64,000 nt of DNA. Source: Heliocidaris tuberculata (Eukaryota; Echinodermata; Echinoidea; Camarodonta; Echinometridae). Below are positions 1-12,554 of this stretch, piece by piece (position 1 is the first letter of the stretch; each line of letters starts with the position of its first letter). The stretch is from contig CM046842.1 of NCBI GenBank assembly GCA_025618425.1, forward strand, positions 38,281,054-38,345,053, given 5' to 3'. A program made the translations under genes and the position numbers. The notes beneath the pieces are model-generated. The model did no database searches and was not told where the DNA came from. It saw only the letters and a program-made list of their open reading frames with translations.

Positions 1-279
1 AAATGGTAATTAATTGATAATTATGTTATTTTTTTTAAGGCAAGTCTTATACAATATTTGAATTTGCATAGTCCAATTAAATCAATCGTAAATGGTTTTG
101 TCTTCAATTTACAAATGAATGTTAACTTGAGTTTTGTATAATTTACTATTTTATTAAGTTTAGTGAAACCTGTCTATAAAGACCACTCAAGGGAGACAAG
201 AGACTTAGATCATTGACATTACATTCATCAAACAGATTAACGAGTAGTACAGTACTGTATCAGACTGGAAATTTCATAC

Positions 280-544
280 CTGGTGAAACAGATGGTTTAT
301 GTGATGATGGCACGGGCCAATTCCGCAAGCCATAATCAAATTTTTGCACTTCAGTATTTGGGAGTGTTGACAAGTCTGTTGTCCCACTAATGTATTTTCG
401 TGTTGGTAAAAATGGTCCAATATTTGAGACCACAATTGCGCTTACTATTCCACCTAACAAAAATAATATGCCACTAAATACGCTAGATGAAATGTTGATC
501 GTCAGAATTGTGTCTTTTTGCGATCTGTTATCTCCGCTTTCCAT
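280..544 (-). CDS. First coding exon of an unrecognised small membrane protein (5' partial gene)
   Basis: Reads from ATG at 544-542 leftward for 88 codons to a consensus donor (G|GTATGA, exon end at 280); the open frame stops soon after the donor, so the rest of the gene lies off the left edge. The N-terminus begins MESGDNRSQKD. It is followed by one strongly hydrophobic, glycine-rich segment at about residues 19-42, a likely membrane span or signal anchor. After it comes a polar stretch with FLPTRKY and a proline-rich tail (NWPVPSSHKPSVSPG). I do not recognise the family, and it does not look like NOC4L, the head-to-head neighbour of DDX51 in mammals. Support for a real exon comes from the donor, the plausible membrane segment and the promoter-like region directly upstream, which it would share with DDX51 if the 12-kb element were removed. 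Function unknown. Confidence 0.6.
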
Positions 545-684
545 GATTTTGGTCCACTAAGCTAAGTAAGATTTTCATGTTGATGATGATGCAACCGGCA
601 ATGCTCAGCTAGCGAAAATAGATTTGGCATTTTCTGATTGGATAAAAGTATTTGACGTCAGAAACAAAATGGCTGCGCCCATGG
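545..684. promoter_or_regulatory. Compact TATA-less promoter, probably once bidirectional
   Basis: The 140 bp upstream of the minus-strand gene contain an inverted CCAAT box (ATTGG, 637-641), a full CRE palindrome TGACGTCA (653-660) and a YY1-like AAAATGGCTGCG (666-677). No TATA box lies at a sensible distance. These motifs are typical of short bidirectional promoters. The right boundary is the insertion point of the 12.2-kb element. On the far side, DDX51 starts 44 bp after the second copy of the flanking direct repeat. A shared ancestral promoter is an inference. Confidence 0.5.
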
Positions 685-696
685 ATCTTTAAACAG
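685..696. repeat. Left copy of the 12-bp direct repeat flanking the foldback element (candidate TSD)
   Basis: ATCTTTAAACAG, repeated exactly at 12898-12909. It directly abuts the left tip TCGTGGCTAATT. On the right, two extra bases (CC) lie between the inverted tip and the repeat, so the true duplication length could be slightly different. Confidence 0.7.
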
Positions 697-2040
697 TCGT
701 GGCTAATTGTACACCAGTCCGGAACCTGAAGTTAGCCCAAGCGCTCCTCGAGTCAATCTAGACACGTTGCCAATTTGAGGAAGCCGATAAAACTAAATGG
801 TGCAGTTGTACGTGGGCGCGGCGCAGTTGGATCATTCAAGAGGACGCAGGAGGATACCGGATACAGCGTACAAGCATGTTTAGGGGGAAATGCTTTGGAG
901 ATGGGTAATTAAAACAAAATCTTTCTTTACAAGTTAAATCAAATTAAATCAAATTATACAAGTACAAATTAGTATGGGTCCAGCCTATGGTCCTGCCATT
1001 TAGAGTGCTAGCTCTTGCATCGGGGGGGGGGGGGGGGGGGGGGGGGGGTAAAATGACTAAGGAGGCCGCATAATTAACCAATACTATTTTGTTCAATCTT
1101 GTAAATGAATGGCAAACGCCAGCAAGCGAAGTCCTACGCGTATTTTATCTCTGTGTGAGAAATGTGAATCTTCTTACGTCTGACGGCATAAAAAGATAAT
1201 GAATTTAAAATTGAAAAACAAAACTATTGATAATAATCTGCAGTTTACCGAGTCATATTTGAAAGAGAAGTAAGAGATGGGAGGGGTCCTATCATAATTA
1301 TTCTCTTTCACTACTCCCCCCCCCCCTCTTTCTCTCTCTCTTTCCGTCCTTTTCTTTCCTTTTTTTTCTATCATGATCGCCTGACTATTGGAGAGGGGCA
1401 TTCCTCTGGAGCGGCTACGCCACCTGATAGGGTTCTACACACAAAACTAGTCCCTAGACCCATGCCATAATGGAAACAGAAGAGCAGTTTGATAATAAGA
1501 AAAGGGCAAAGTAAATATGAACACATCGCAGTATTGGATGTATGACTGATACAATATAACAAGAAAAAAAAGGGGGGAAATAAATCTAGTAAATACAGAT
1601 GGAACTATATGAATACAACATTTCTTTTTATTTAAATAGATATTCCTTCAGTTCCTATATAGGTAAATACTTAAATGTACATTAATCTTGTTTAGATTAG
1701 GTAATACAGAATAAGAATATCAGCACATGATAGGCTTTATTCTACACAAAATTAAGTTCTTAAAAATGTAAAGAGAATCGGTATTTTGACTGTGTTAGAG
1801 CGAAAATTCCCCTTTAACAAAGTCAAATTTCATGGTATTAAGAAATATGAAAATAGAAAAAAAAGGAGTAGTATTTAAGGACCAGATACTATCTCTTATT
1901 TATCCAGATTCACATCTAATTAGGAATAAAGGGAACAATAAACGAAGAGAAGGTTAATTTAAAATTTGGTATGATCATTTGAAATGTAAATGAAACAAAT
2001 TAAATTGTAATGATTAGATTTCATGGAAAACATGAATCAT
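697..2040. repeat. Left outer inverted arm of the foldback element
   Basis: Non-repetitive arm segment matching 11650-12897 in reverse complement, with differences mainly in homopolymer length. It carries one arm-specific insertion of about 115 bp (1146-1260) bounded by TATTT on both sides, absent from the right arm. Near-identity of the two arms implies recent origin or gene conversion. Confidence 0.85.
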
Positions 2041-4460
2041 CACTCAGGCACAAGATGCATATCAGTCGGGTATAGCACTGTCCCGGAGCACGGTATAACA
2101 CATATGAGTTTTTATCCCGATTTCTGTATTCTAATCAGTAGAATACCAACAGAAAATCTTGTCAACATTTTGAATAATTATTTGAAAGCAAATGACACAG
2201 GTTAGAATGTCATCAATTCATTATATTTATAATAAACGGAAATTATTACGATGTACATCAGTCAGGTACATGTTGTACACCAGTCCAGTACAAAGCATGG
2301 TATAACACGTACCAGCTCCAATATATCCCGATCGGGGTATTCTAATCAGAAGAATACCATTAGAATATTTTGTCATCATTTTGAATAATCATTTGAAAGT
2401 AAATGACATAGGTTAGAATGTTATAACTTCATTATTTTTCACGAAAAACAGAAATTATTAAGATGTACATCAGTCAGGTACATGTTGTACACCAGTCCAG
2501 TACATAACACATACCAGCTCCAATATATCCCGATTTGGGTATTCTAATCAGTAGAATACCAACAGAATATCTTGTCAACATTTTGAATAATCATTTGAAA
2601 GCACATGACACAGGTTAGAATGTCATCAATTCATTATATTCTATAATAAACAGAAATTATTAAGATGTACATCAGTCAGGTACATGTTGTACACCAGTCC
2701 AGTACATAGCACGGTATAACACATATACCAGCTCCAATATATCCCGATTGGTTATTCTAATCAGAAGAATACCATGAGAATATTTTGGCAACATTTTGAG
2801 TAATCATTTGAAAGCACATGACACAGGTTAGAATGTCATCAATTCATTATATTCTATAATAAACGGAAATTATTAAGATGTACATCAGTCAGGTACATGT
2901 TGTACATCAGTCCAGTACATAGCACGGTATAACACATACTAGCTCCAATATATCCCGATTTCTGTATTCTAATCAGAAGAATACCATGAGAATATTTTGT
3001 CATCATTTTGAATAATCATTTGAAAGTAACTGACATAGGTTAGAATGTTATAACTTCATTATTTTTCACGAAAAACAGAAATTATTACGATGTACATCAG
3101 TCAGGTACATGTTGTACACCAGTCCAGTACATATAGCACGGTACAACACATACCAGCTCCAATATATCCCGATCGGGGTATTCTAATCAGAAGAATACCA
3201 TGATAATATTTTGTCATCATTTTGAATAATCATTTGATAGTAACTGACATGGGTTATAATGTTATAACTTCATTATTTTTCACGAAAAACAGAAATTATT
3301 ACGATGTACATCAGTCAGGTACATGTTGTACATCAGTCCAGTACATAGCACGGTATAACACATACCAGCTCCAATATATCCCGATTTGGGTATTCTAATC
3401 AGTAGAATACCAACAGAATATCTTGTCAACATTTTGAATAATCATTTGAAAGCAAATGACACAGGTTAGAATGTCATCAATTCATTATGTTCTATAATAA
3501 ACATAAATCATTACGATATACATCAGTCAGGTACATGTTGTACACCAGTCCAGTACATAGCAAGGTACAACACATACCAGCTCCAATATATCCCGATTTC
3601 TGTATTCTAATCAGTAGAATACCAACAGAATATCTTGTCAACATTTCGAATAATCATTTGAAAGCACACGACACAGGTTAGAATGTCATCAATTCATTAT
3701 ATTCTATAATAAACGGAAATTATTAAGATGTACATCAGTCAGGTACATGTTGTACACCAGTCCAGTATCATAGCACGGTATAACACATACCAGCTCCAAT
3801 ATATCCCGATTTGGGTATTCTGATCAGTAGAATACCAACAGAATATCTTGTCAACATTTTGAATAATCATTTGAAAGCAAATACACAGGTTAGAATGTCA
3901 TCAGTTCATTATGTGCTATAATAAAAATAAATCATTACGATATACATCAGTCAGGTACATGTTGTACACCAGTCCATATACATACCAGCTCCAATATATC
4001 CTGATTTCTGTATTCTAATCAGTAGACAGTAGAATACCAACAGAATATCTTGTCAACATTTTGAATAATCATTTGAAAGCAAATGACACAGGTTAGAATG
4101 TCATCAATTCATTATGTGCTATAATAAAAATAAATCATTACGATATACATCAGTCAGGTACATGTTGTACACCAGTCCATATACATACCAGCTCCAATAT
4201 ATCCTGATTTCTGTATTCTAATCAGTAGACAGTAGAATACCAACAGAATATCTTGTCAACATTTTGAATAATCATTTGAAAGCAAATGACACAGGTTTTA
4301 TTGTTATCAATTCATTATATTCTAAAAGAAACATAAATTATTACGATGTACATCAGTCAGGTATACATGTTGTACATCAATCCAGTACATAGCACGGTAT
4401 AACACATACTAGCTCCAATATATCCCGATTAGGCTTTTCTAAATAGAAGAAATGCAAATA
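2041..4460 (+). repeat. Left tandem array, about 11 units of 202-214 bp
   Basis: The core CAGTCAGGTACATGTTGTAC recurs at about 2259, 2471, 2673, 2886, 3098, 3312, 3524, 3736, 3948, 4151 and 4354. Each unit holds two imperfect ~19-bp direct repeats (GTACATCAGTC.. and GTACACCAGTC..), a hairpin with GGTATTCT/AGAATACC arms around AATCAG, and an AT-rich spacer. Two spacer types are mixed: one with TTATAACTTCATTATTTTTC, the other with GTCATCAATTCATTATATTC. Confidence 0.85.
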
Positions 4461-5264
4461 GAAAAGACACTTTATCATTTTTAATACTCATTTGATAGTA
4501 AGTGATATTAAAATGTCATAACTTCATTATTTGAAAGTTATTATCTGAAAGTAAATCAAACAGGTTGGAATGTCATGACTTGATTAGATTTCATTGGAAA
4601 AAAGAAGAAATTATTTAGATGTACCTCACGAAGGTATGTTGTACATCAGTCAGGTACATCGCACGGTATACATGGTATAACACAATCATAAGTAACTGTT
4701 TATGCCGATTTGGTTATTCTAATTAGACAAAAAGTCGAATAAAAGGTCATTTTACATTTTGAATGATCATTTTGAAAGTCAATGACGCAGGTTAAAATGT
4801 CATAACTTGACTATATTTCATGATAAACAGAAATGAATAACACGTATATCTCTCAGGTACATGTTTACATCAGTCAGCTACATTGCAAACTTTAAGTTCA
4901 GTTCAATTCGATTTATTTATCAATCATTAAAAATCACAATCAAAATAAAATATATCTTTCATGTACAATAATATAACGATGAGAAAAGGAAGCTAACTAA
5001 AAGTAGAGCTTGTAATTGATGAAGCTCCCTAACTTGAATATGTACGGACATAATGTACAAAAAGGATTAAATATAGATGTTACACCCTGCAGTCTTACAC
5101 TACAAATCAAACACATCATTTTCCACATACAATCACACGGGGAAGGGGGGGGGGGGGGGGGGTTAGAGAGGTAACATCGCAAAACGGCAATTGATTAATT
5201 ATTATATCAAGCTATCAAGCTGGATTTCAAATCAACCACGTAGCCAGGATTTCATTTTAGGGGG
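4461..5264. repeat. Decayed units and non-coding spacer within the foldback element
   Basis: Between 4461 and about 4890 the ~212-bp unit is still recognisable but strongly diverged (for example TACATCAGTCAGGTACAT at about 4645). From 4890 to 5264 the sequence is AT-rich, with a G-run at about 5144-5162 and no gene that I can support. Confidence 0.5.
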
Positions 5265-7045
5265 CGGCTGTGAGCAATTATTCATAATCGCCCATATTTC
5301 ATTTATCATCAGACTTTTGGCATTGTCACAATTGGTATCAAACTTAATGGTATATAGACATCAGCCTTCAAGTTGATACCACTTGACATAAGCAAAGCGT
5401 TTCAGGAGGCAGTCATGCGTTAAAAAGGCAACCTACATCCCCCAAAATATCATTTTTAGTAGAAAATATGAGGTCATTGGTTTGGTCAGTTGTGCAAGCA
5501 TTTTTGCCTTTTCGGCTTTCTATAAAATCTGACCCTTGTTTGTACTGATGAACATTAAAAATTTATTGACTATAATATACATTAATCAATCCTTTACTCA
5601 TGCAGAAAACTATTATTTTCATCTAATAAACATATCAATATTTTTGGATCACCACAATGCTTTTTGTTTTCTCTTTTTCTTGTGGAAAATCATACTTTAT
5701 TGTCTATTCTTTGCGTTTGTGTTACTTCTTCAAGGAGAATAATGCCTAAATTAATAATATCTTGCATGAGATGCACATTTAATAATTTTTCAAAGGTTTA
5801 TTTAATCACGTTTCGAATAATAAAGACTTCTCATCAGAGAACCCGCCCCTGGTAGATGAAAATACTAGTTTTCTGCATGAGTATAGGAATGCTTATTGTA
5901 TATCAGTCAACAAATTTGTAATATTAATCAGTACAAACGAGGGTCAGATTTTGTAGAATGCCGAAAGGGCATAAATGCTGGCACAACTGACCAAACCAAT
6001 GATCTCATATTTTGCTGGAAATTCAAACCTGTCACAACTCCAACACAATCTTTCGAAACTTTCTGTTGTATCCTCGTTCGTCATCTACTATTCTAAGAAT
6101 GTCAATAAATGGGAAACCAAAATCCCCCTTCGTGTTACTAACATGTAAGGGAGAACTAAATTACTCTATGGACCATTCTAGAATTTGTTCCTTCTTTTGT
6201 TAGCCTCGTTTCATTGCCTGATTATGCTCACTAGAGAATGTGAAACAAAATTCATTTCTCAGCTAAATAATTTTATTACAAAATATGTTCCTTCTAAGCA
6301 TTCTGAGTTTCTTTGATGTTTGTATTTACGTCATCAAATGACTCATTCACTTTTCCCACATAGTTAGGAATATTTGATATTCTTCAGCATAATGCTATAA
6401 AATACCTTTTAGAATTAAGATGATGGAATTGTTATTTAATTTACAGTGGCGTTAGTCTGCTTGCTATAGCAAACATCTTTATTTCATCTATACTGAAAGA
6501 AAACGTCATTTAATTGGCTTTCTTTTTTCTTTATATATGACTTATAAGCTAAGATACAAAAATAATAATGTGGAGGAAGGGGTAGCTCAGTGTATACATT
6601 CATGTTACTTTCCCTAGATTTTTTTTTTTTTTTTTTTTTTAGAGAGAGAGATATAAATGATAGTATTAGACTTTTCTATTTGGGAATCAATTTTTCCAAT
6701 TGGTTTCCATAGGATTTTGTTTGTTGTTGTTGATATTAACATTTACTATAGACTGTGCTTTTGTTTAAGCTATCTTCTTTTTTACGCCCTGCATTTACCA
6801 GTAATTTGGTTTTGACCCGGGCTATATTATGTCTCCTTTGTTGTGCAAGTTTGATCAATAAAGTGATGTTTAAAAAAAAAAAATGGGGGATAGGTTGCCC
6901 TTTTAACGCATGACTGACCCTGAAACGCTTTAACTATACGTTAAACTGATGTCAACTTAAAGGGTGATGTCTACTCTTTAGTTTGATACCAAATTGTTGC
7001 AGTACAACATATCTGATGATAAATAAACTGTGGGTGATTGTGAGA
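5265..7045. mobile_element. Inserted inverted-repeat element inside the foldback, itself carrying a nested MITE
   Basis: 5265-5460 matches 6880-7045 in reverse complement with moderate divergence (shared blocks include AACGCATGACTG and AGTTTGATACCAA). The arms are more diverged than the outer arms of the host element, so this insertion appears older than the last homogenisation of those arms. No coding potential seen between the arms. Confidence 0.6.
5460..6018. mobile_element. Nested ~560-bp inverted-repeat MITE
   Basis: 5460-5620 is the diverged reverse complement of about 5860-6018 (shared blocks include TTGGTTTGGTCAGTTGTGC and ACTCATGCAGAAAACTA). It lies just inside the left arm of the 5265-7045 element. 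No clear target duplication was found. Confidence 0.6.
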
Positions 7046-9032
7046 AATCAGTTCTTATTACAGGTGTATATACCGAACTTTTGGAGGGAATTATGAGGTA
7101 ATTTTGCACTTTGATTTTTAAACATTAGTATATAGCAATTTGGCAGGTATGAATATCAAATATGTTTAAAGTTTTTAGCCTGAAATATATTGGTTGAGTA
7201 GGAGCCAAAACTTTAAGTTGATTACCTTTCAAATGTCACAATTCCGATATGTCTCATTAAAAGCTGAAATACCTTATTATACACCACTCAGGATACACTG
7301 TCACTTATTAAGTGACATGTTAATAACATGTTTTATATTGGTCTGGTAAACATGTTAATACTTGTCAGAATAATACCCCGTTATTTTTTGAGAGTCCGAA
7401 CGATGTACGTTCATTTCTATATTTCGGGGGTTTTACTTCGAATTAAATAGAAAAAGTTATACGTCATAACTTTCCCATTATGATAAGAACAAAATGTGTA
7501 TATGACTGCACATCACTCAGGTATATTATCACGATTGAACTCAAACACATATTTGTCATGATCATGCACAACACCGTGGCTTGTACACAGCATGCTTTGA
7601 GGATCCTGACTATATGAAATAGATAATCATGGAATTTTTCTCTTAAATGTTCTCCATTGTTTCCCTCATGGAAATTATTTTAGAGGCCTTATACCCCGTG
7701 AACGAGGCCTTTATTCAAATACACAACCCTGCAATAAACAAATCCTATGGAAATATTCATGGATCTCACTGCCTGAAACTATCTAATTTCTAAGGTTTGC
7801 GAGTGAGAAAGGCGAACGAGGGAAAACGCACTTTATTATCTCCCAAATGTTATTTCCTAAATACCCCAAGTGTTATATGGGGCATCTTGTTATTTTTATT
7901 ATAGTTTCCAATACCATAATAAAATATTTAAGGGCCTGACTGACTAGACCATGTCCGGCAGGAGACAATGCACTCCATGCAACTTGAGAGCGAGAAAATT
8001 TTCCATTTTGAAGTGAACAGACACATTAAATACACCCTCTCTTTTCAAGTATGTTTTCTGTATTTCACTGTTAATTACAACAGATTTCATTTGAGCGTAT
8101 TATCATGCTTATAACTGCTGCTTATCGTTCCACGTTATCTTTGTATGGTGTTTTTAAGCAATCTATCTCCTTGTATTGTCAGGATTTCCAGTCCAATCTA
8201 ACACTGTTGAAAAATCAAAATGCATCACAGAGCACTTCATTTTCGTCCTATAGGCTGATCAGAATCAACAATGTTCGTCCAAATGTCAAAGATAGTTTAA
8301 TAATTAAAATATCATTCAGCAGGTATTCTCCATTCATTTTCGTCAAATGTCATTCGAATTCGTCCTACCTGCAGGCGATCCGCTGCAAAATGTTATCATC
8401 AAATCCATCTTTGCGAAGTTGATTTCAAGAAATTATCATTGAAATTCGTCTCACAGACAAGACCTTATAACAAGCGGGTGACGATTTTGAATGACTCTTT
8501 GAACTCTATCAGTCTTTGACAGAAATTGATAGCAAAATGAAAAATAAATTCCGAAAATGAAGGGCCAAAGACGTAAATTGACTAATCCTTATAAATGACT
8601 GTGTAATTTTATGAAGTTGCGGGACAAAAGCAAATAAAAAAGTGTTCAATTCGACTGAAAACCCTATTATCTCACATTATTTACCCTTTCCTTTCTCTCT
8701 CCCCTTTCACTTGACCCCACCTAAAAAATCACTATTCTGGTGCTTTCGGTGCCCCTTTGGAGGAATTGTTCGTCCTATGATTCTTCTTTTTTTTTTTCTT
8801 TTTTTTTTTGGTTGTTGTTCATGCAGATTTCTGCTCCCCAGCTAGGGGGGGGGGGGGTGTTAGAACCCATTGAACCCCCCTCCCGTTACAGGCCTGCCAT
8901 TGACCTACTACGAACAAATTTGAATAATTCTTTGAATGACGCTTTGACAAAATCGATTGCAATATGGCATAATGTCATAACTTCATAAGGTTTCATTAAA
9001 AACAGAAATGTTTAAATTGTACATCAGTCAGG
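7046..9032. other. Central non-coding part of the foldback element
   Basis: No gene seen. Strongly decayed copies of the array unit are recognisable at about 7450-7560 and 8920-9032, both in left-arm orientation, so the left array once extended this far. The open frames here (for example 8105-8422) are AT-biased and unlike known proteins. Confidence 0.5.
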
Positions 9033-9313
9033 CAGGCCCGTAACTAGGGGGGTGAAAGATTAAATTGACTCAAATTTGCCAGATTAGGAAGTTACAGGAC
9101 AAAATCGAAATAAAAAGTATTACAATAGACGGAAAGATTTATCACATGATTTTTCCCTTTCCTTCATGTCTCTCCTCGCTTCACCTTTTCTTTTAAAATT
9201 AATCTTATTCTTTCTTTCAAGCGGACCACTGCTCGCCAGCGGGGGAGGGGGGGGGGAAGGGGGGTCGTTCGGCCCCCTAACCCCCCCCCCCCCCCCCCCC
9301 AGTTACGGGCCTG
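9033..9313. mobile_element. hAT-like GC-rich MITE at the symmetry axis of the foldback
   Basis: The termini are CAGGCCCGTAACTAGGGG and its reverse complement, with long G and C runs between them. The flanks are CAGTCAGG on the left and CCTGACTG on the right. These are reverse complements of each other, not direct repeats. The array unit changes orientation exactly across this element. Confidence 0.6.
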
Positions 9314-11640
9314 CCTGACTGATGTACAATTTAAACATTTCGGTTTTTAATGAAACCTTATGAAGTTATGGCATTCTAACCTGTGTGATTTACTTTCAAA
9401 TAGTTAAGTAAAATTTTGAAAAGATATTATAGTGGTATTCTACTGATTAAAATACAGAAATCGGGATATATCAGAGCTGGTATGTGTTATAATACCATGC
9501 GATGTACTGGACTGGTGTACAACATGTACGTGACTGGTGTATACATCTTAATAATTTCTGTTTATCAAATATAATGCAGCTAACCTGTGCCCTTTAATTC
9601 AAAATGATTATTCAAAGTGATGATTGTCTTTTTATCTGCATTTTCCTTATTAGAATAACCCAAATCATCGAGCTAGTATGTGTTATACACAGAAGTCCAA
9701 AAGACGTGGTGTTAAACCGTGCGACAGTATACTGGACTGGACAGGTGTGCAACATGTACCTGACTGATGTACATCTTAATAATTTCTGTTTATCATAGAA
9801 TATAATGAAGTTATGACATTCTAACCTGTGTTATTTAGTTTCAAATGATTATTCAAAATGTTAACAAGATATTCTATGGGTATTTTTCTGATTAGAATAT
9901 CCAAAATCGGGATATATATTGGAGCTGGTATGTGTTAGACACTGATATGTATACTGGACTGATGTACATCTTAGTAATTTCTGTTTTTCGTGAAAAATAA
10001 TGAAGTTATAACATTCTAACCTATGTAATTTACTTTCAATTGATTATTCAAAATGTTGACAAGATATTCTGTTGGTATTCTACAGATTAGAATACCCAAA
10101 TCGGGATATATTGGAGCTGGTATGTGTTATACCGAGCTATGTACTGGACTGGTGTACAACATGTACCTGACTGATGTACATCGTAATAATTTATGTTTAT
10201 AGAATATAATGAATTGATGAGATTCTAGCCTGTGTCATGTGCTTTCAAATTATTATTCAAAATGTTGACAAGATATTCTATTGGTATTTTTCTGATTAGA
10301 ATACCAACATCGGGATATATTTGAGCTGGTGTGTGTTGTGCCGTGCTACCGTATGTACTGGACTGGTGTACAACATGTACCTGACTGATGTACATCTTAA
10401 TAATTTCCGTTTATTATAAAATATAATGAATTTATGACATTCTTACCTGTGTCATTTGCTTTCAAATAATTATTCAAAATGTTGACAAGATATTCTGTTG
10501 GTATTCTACTGATTAGAATACAGAAATCGGGATATATTGGAGCTAGTATGTGTTATACCGTGCTATGTACTGGACTGATGTACAACATGTACCTGACTGA
10601 TGTACATCTTAATAATTTCTGTTTTTCGTGAAAAATAATGAAGTTATAACATTGTAACCTATGTCAGTTACTTTCAAATGATTATTCAAAATGTTGACAA
10701 AATATTCTCATGGTATTCTTCTGATTAGAATACCCAAATCGGGATATATTGGAGCTGGTATATGTGTTATATGTGCTATGTACTGGACTGGTGTACAACA
10801 TGTACCTGACTGATGTACATCTTAATAATTTCTGTTTATCATAGAATAATGAAGTAATGACATTCTAACCTGTGTTATTTACTTTCAAATGATTATCCAA
10901 AAATGTTGACAAGATATTCTATTGGTATTTTTCGGATAAGAATACCCCAAATCGGGATATATTGGAGCTGGTATGTGTTAGACCCTGATATGTACTGGAC
11001 TGATGTACATCTTCGTAATTTCCGTGTATTATAGAATATAATGAATTTGTGACATTCTAACCTGTGTCATGTGCTTTCAAATGATTATTCAAAATGTTGA
11101 CAAGATATTCTGTAGGAATTCTACTGATTAGAATACCCAAATCGGGATATATTGGAGCTGGTATGTGTTATACCGTGCTATGTACTGGACTGATGTACAA
11201 CATGTACCTGACTGATGTACATCTTAATAATTTCTGTTTTTCGTGAAAAATAATGAAGTTATATCATTCTAACCTATGTCAGTTACTTTCAAATGATTAT
11301 TCAAAATGATGACAAAATATTCTCATGGTATTCTTCTGATTAGAATACTCCGATCGGGATATATTGGAGCTGGCATGTGTTATACCGTGCTATGCACTGG
11401 ACTGGTGTACAGCATGTACCTGACTGATGTACATCGTAATAATTTCCGTTTATTATAAATATAATGAATTGATGACATTCTAACCTGTGTCATTTGCTTT
11501 CAAATAATTATTCAAAATGTTGACAAGATATTCTGTTGGTATTCTACTGATTAGAATACAGAAATCGGGATAAAAACTCATATGTGTTATACCGTGCTCC
11601 GGGACAGTGCTATACCCGACGGATGTGCATCTTGTGCCTG
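9314..11640 (-). repeat. Right tandem array, about 10 units of ~210 bp, inverted relative to the left array
   Basis: The complement core (GTACAACATGTACCTGACTG and variants) recurs about every 205-215 bp. The outermost unit (11430-11680) closely matches the outermost unit of the left array. The unit nearest the axis (9314-9600) is the most diverged. Both spacer types of the left array occur here too. Confidence 0.85.
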
Positions 11641-12521
11641 AGTGATGATTCATGTTTTCCATGGAATGTAATCATTACAAGTTAATTTGTTTCATTTACA
11701 TTTCAAATCATACCAAATTTTAAATTAACCTTCTCTTCCCTTTATTCCTAATTAGAAGTGAATCTGGATAAATAAGAGATAGTATCTGGTCCTTAAATAC
11801 TACTCCTTTTTTTTCTATTTTCATATTTCTTAATACCATGAAATTTGACTTTGTTATAAAAGGGGAATTTTCGCTCTAACACAGTCAAAATACCGATTCT
11901 CTTTACATTTTTAAGAACTTAATTTCGTGTATAGAATAAAGCCTATCATGTGCTGATATTCTTATTCTGTATTACTTAATCTAAACAAGATTAATGTACA
12001 TTTAAGTATTTACCTATATAGGAACTGAAGGAATATCTATTTAAATAAAAAGAAATGTTGTATTCATATAGTTCCATCTGTATTTACTAGATTTATTTCC
12101 CCCCTTTTTTTTTCTTGTTATATTGTATCAGTCATACATCCAATACTGCGATGTGTTCATATTTACTTTGCCCTTTTCTTATTATCAAACTGCTCTTCTG
12201 TTTCCATTATGGCATGGGTCTAGGGACTAGTTTTGTGTGTAGAAGCCTATCAAGTGGCGTAGCCGCTCCAGAGGAATGCCCCTCTCCAATAGTTAGGCGA
12301 TCATGAGAGAAAAAAAAGGGAAAGAAAAGGACGGAAAGAGAGAGAGAGAAAGAGGGGGGGGGGGGGGGGGAGTAGTGAAAGAGAATAATTATGATAGGAC
12401 CTCTCCCACCTCTTACTTCTCTTTCAAATACGCGTAGGACCTCGCTTGCTGGCGTTTGCCATTCATTTACACGATTGAACAAATAGTATTGGTTAATTAT
12501 GCGGCCTCCTTAATCATTTAC

Positions 12522-12554
<33 letters not shown>

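Noticed and set aside
280..544. Identification of the left gene as NOC4L by synteny with mammals
   Set aside because: The visible N-terminus with a membrane span does not resemble the NOC4L start; synteny alone is not evidence.
2041..4460. Regular direct repeats as a CRISPR array
   Set aside because: Units are ~212 bp with no unique spacers and lie in the arm of a eukaryotic foldback element.
8105..8422. 105-aa frame in the centre of the foldback element as a possible transposase
   Set aside because: No DDE/D motif, zinc finger or known transposase block; AT-biased composition. The element looks non-autonomous.
4890..9032. LTR retrotransposon or Polinton inside the foldback centre
   Set aside because: No gag/pol/integrase or polymerase motifs, no direct LTRs, and no 6-bp duplication were seen.
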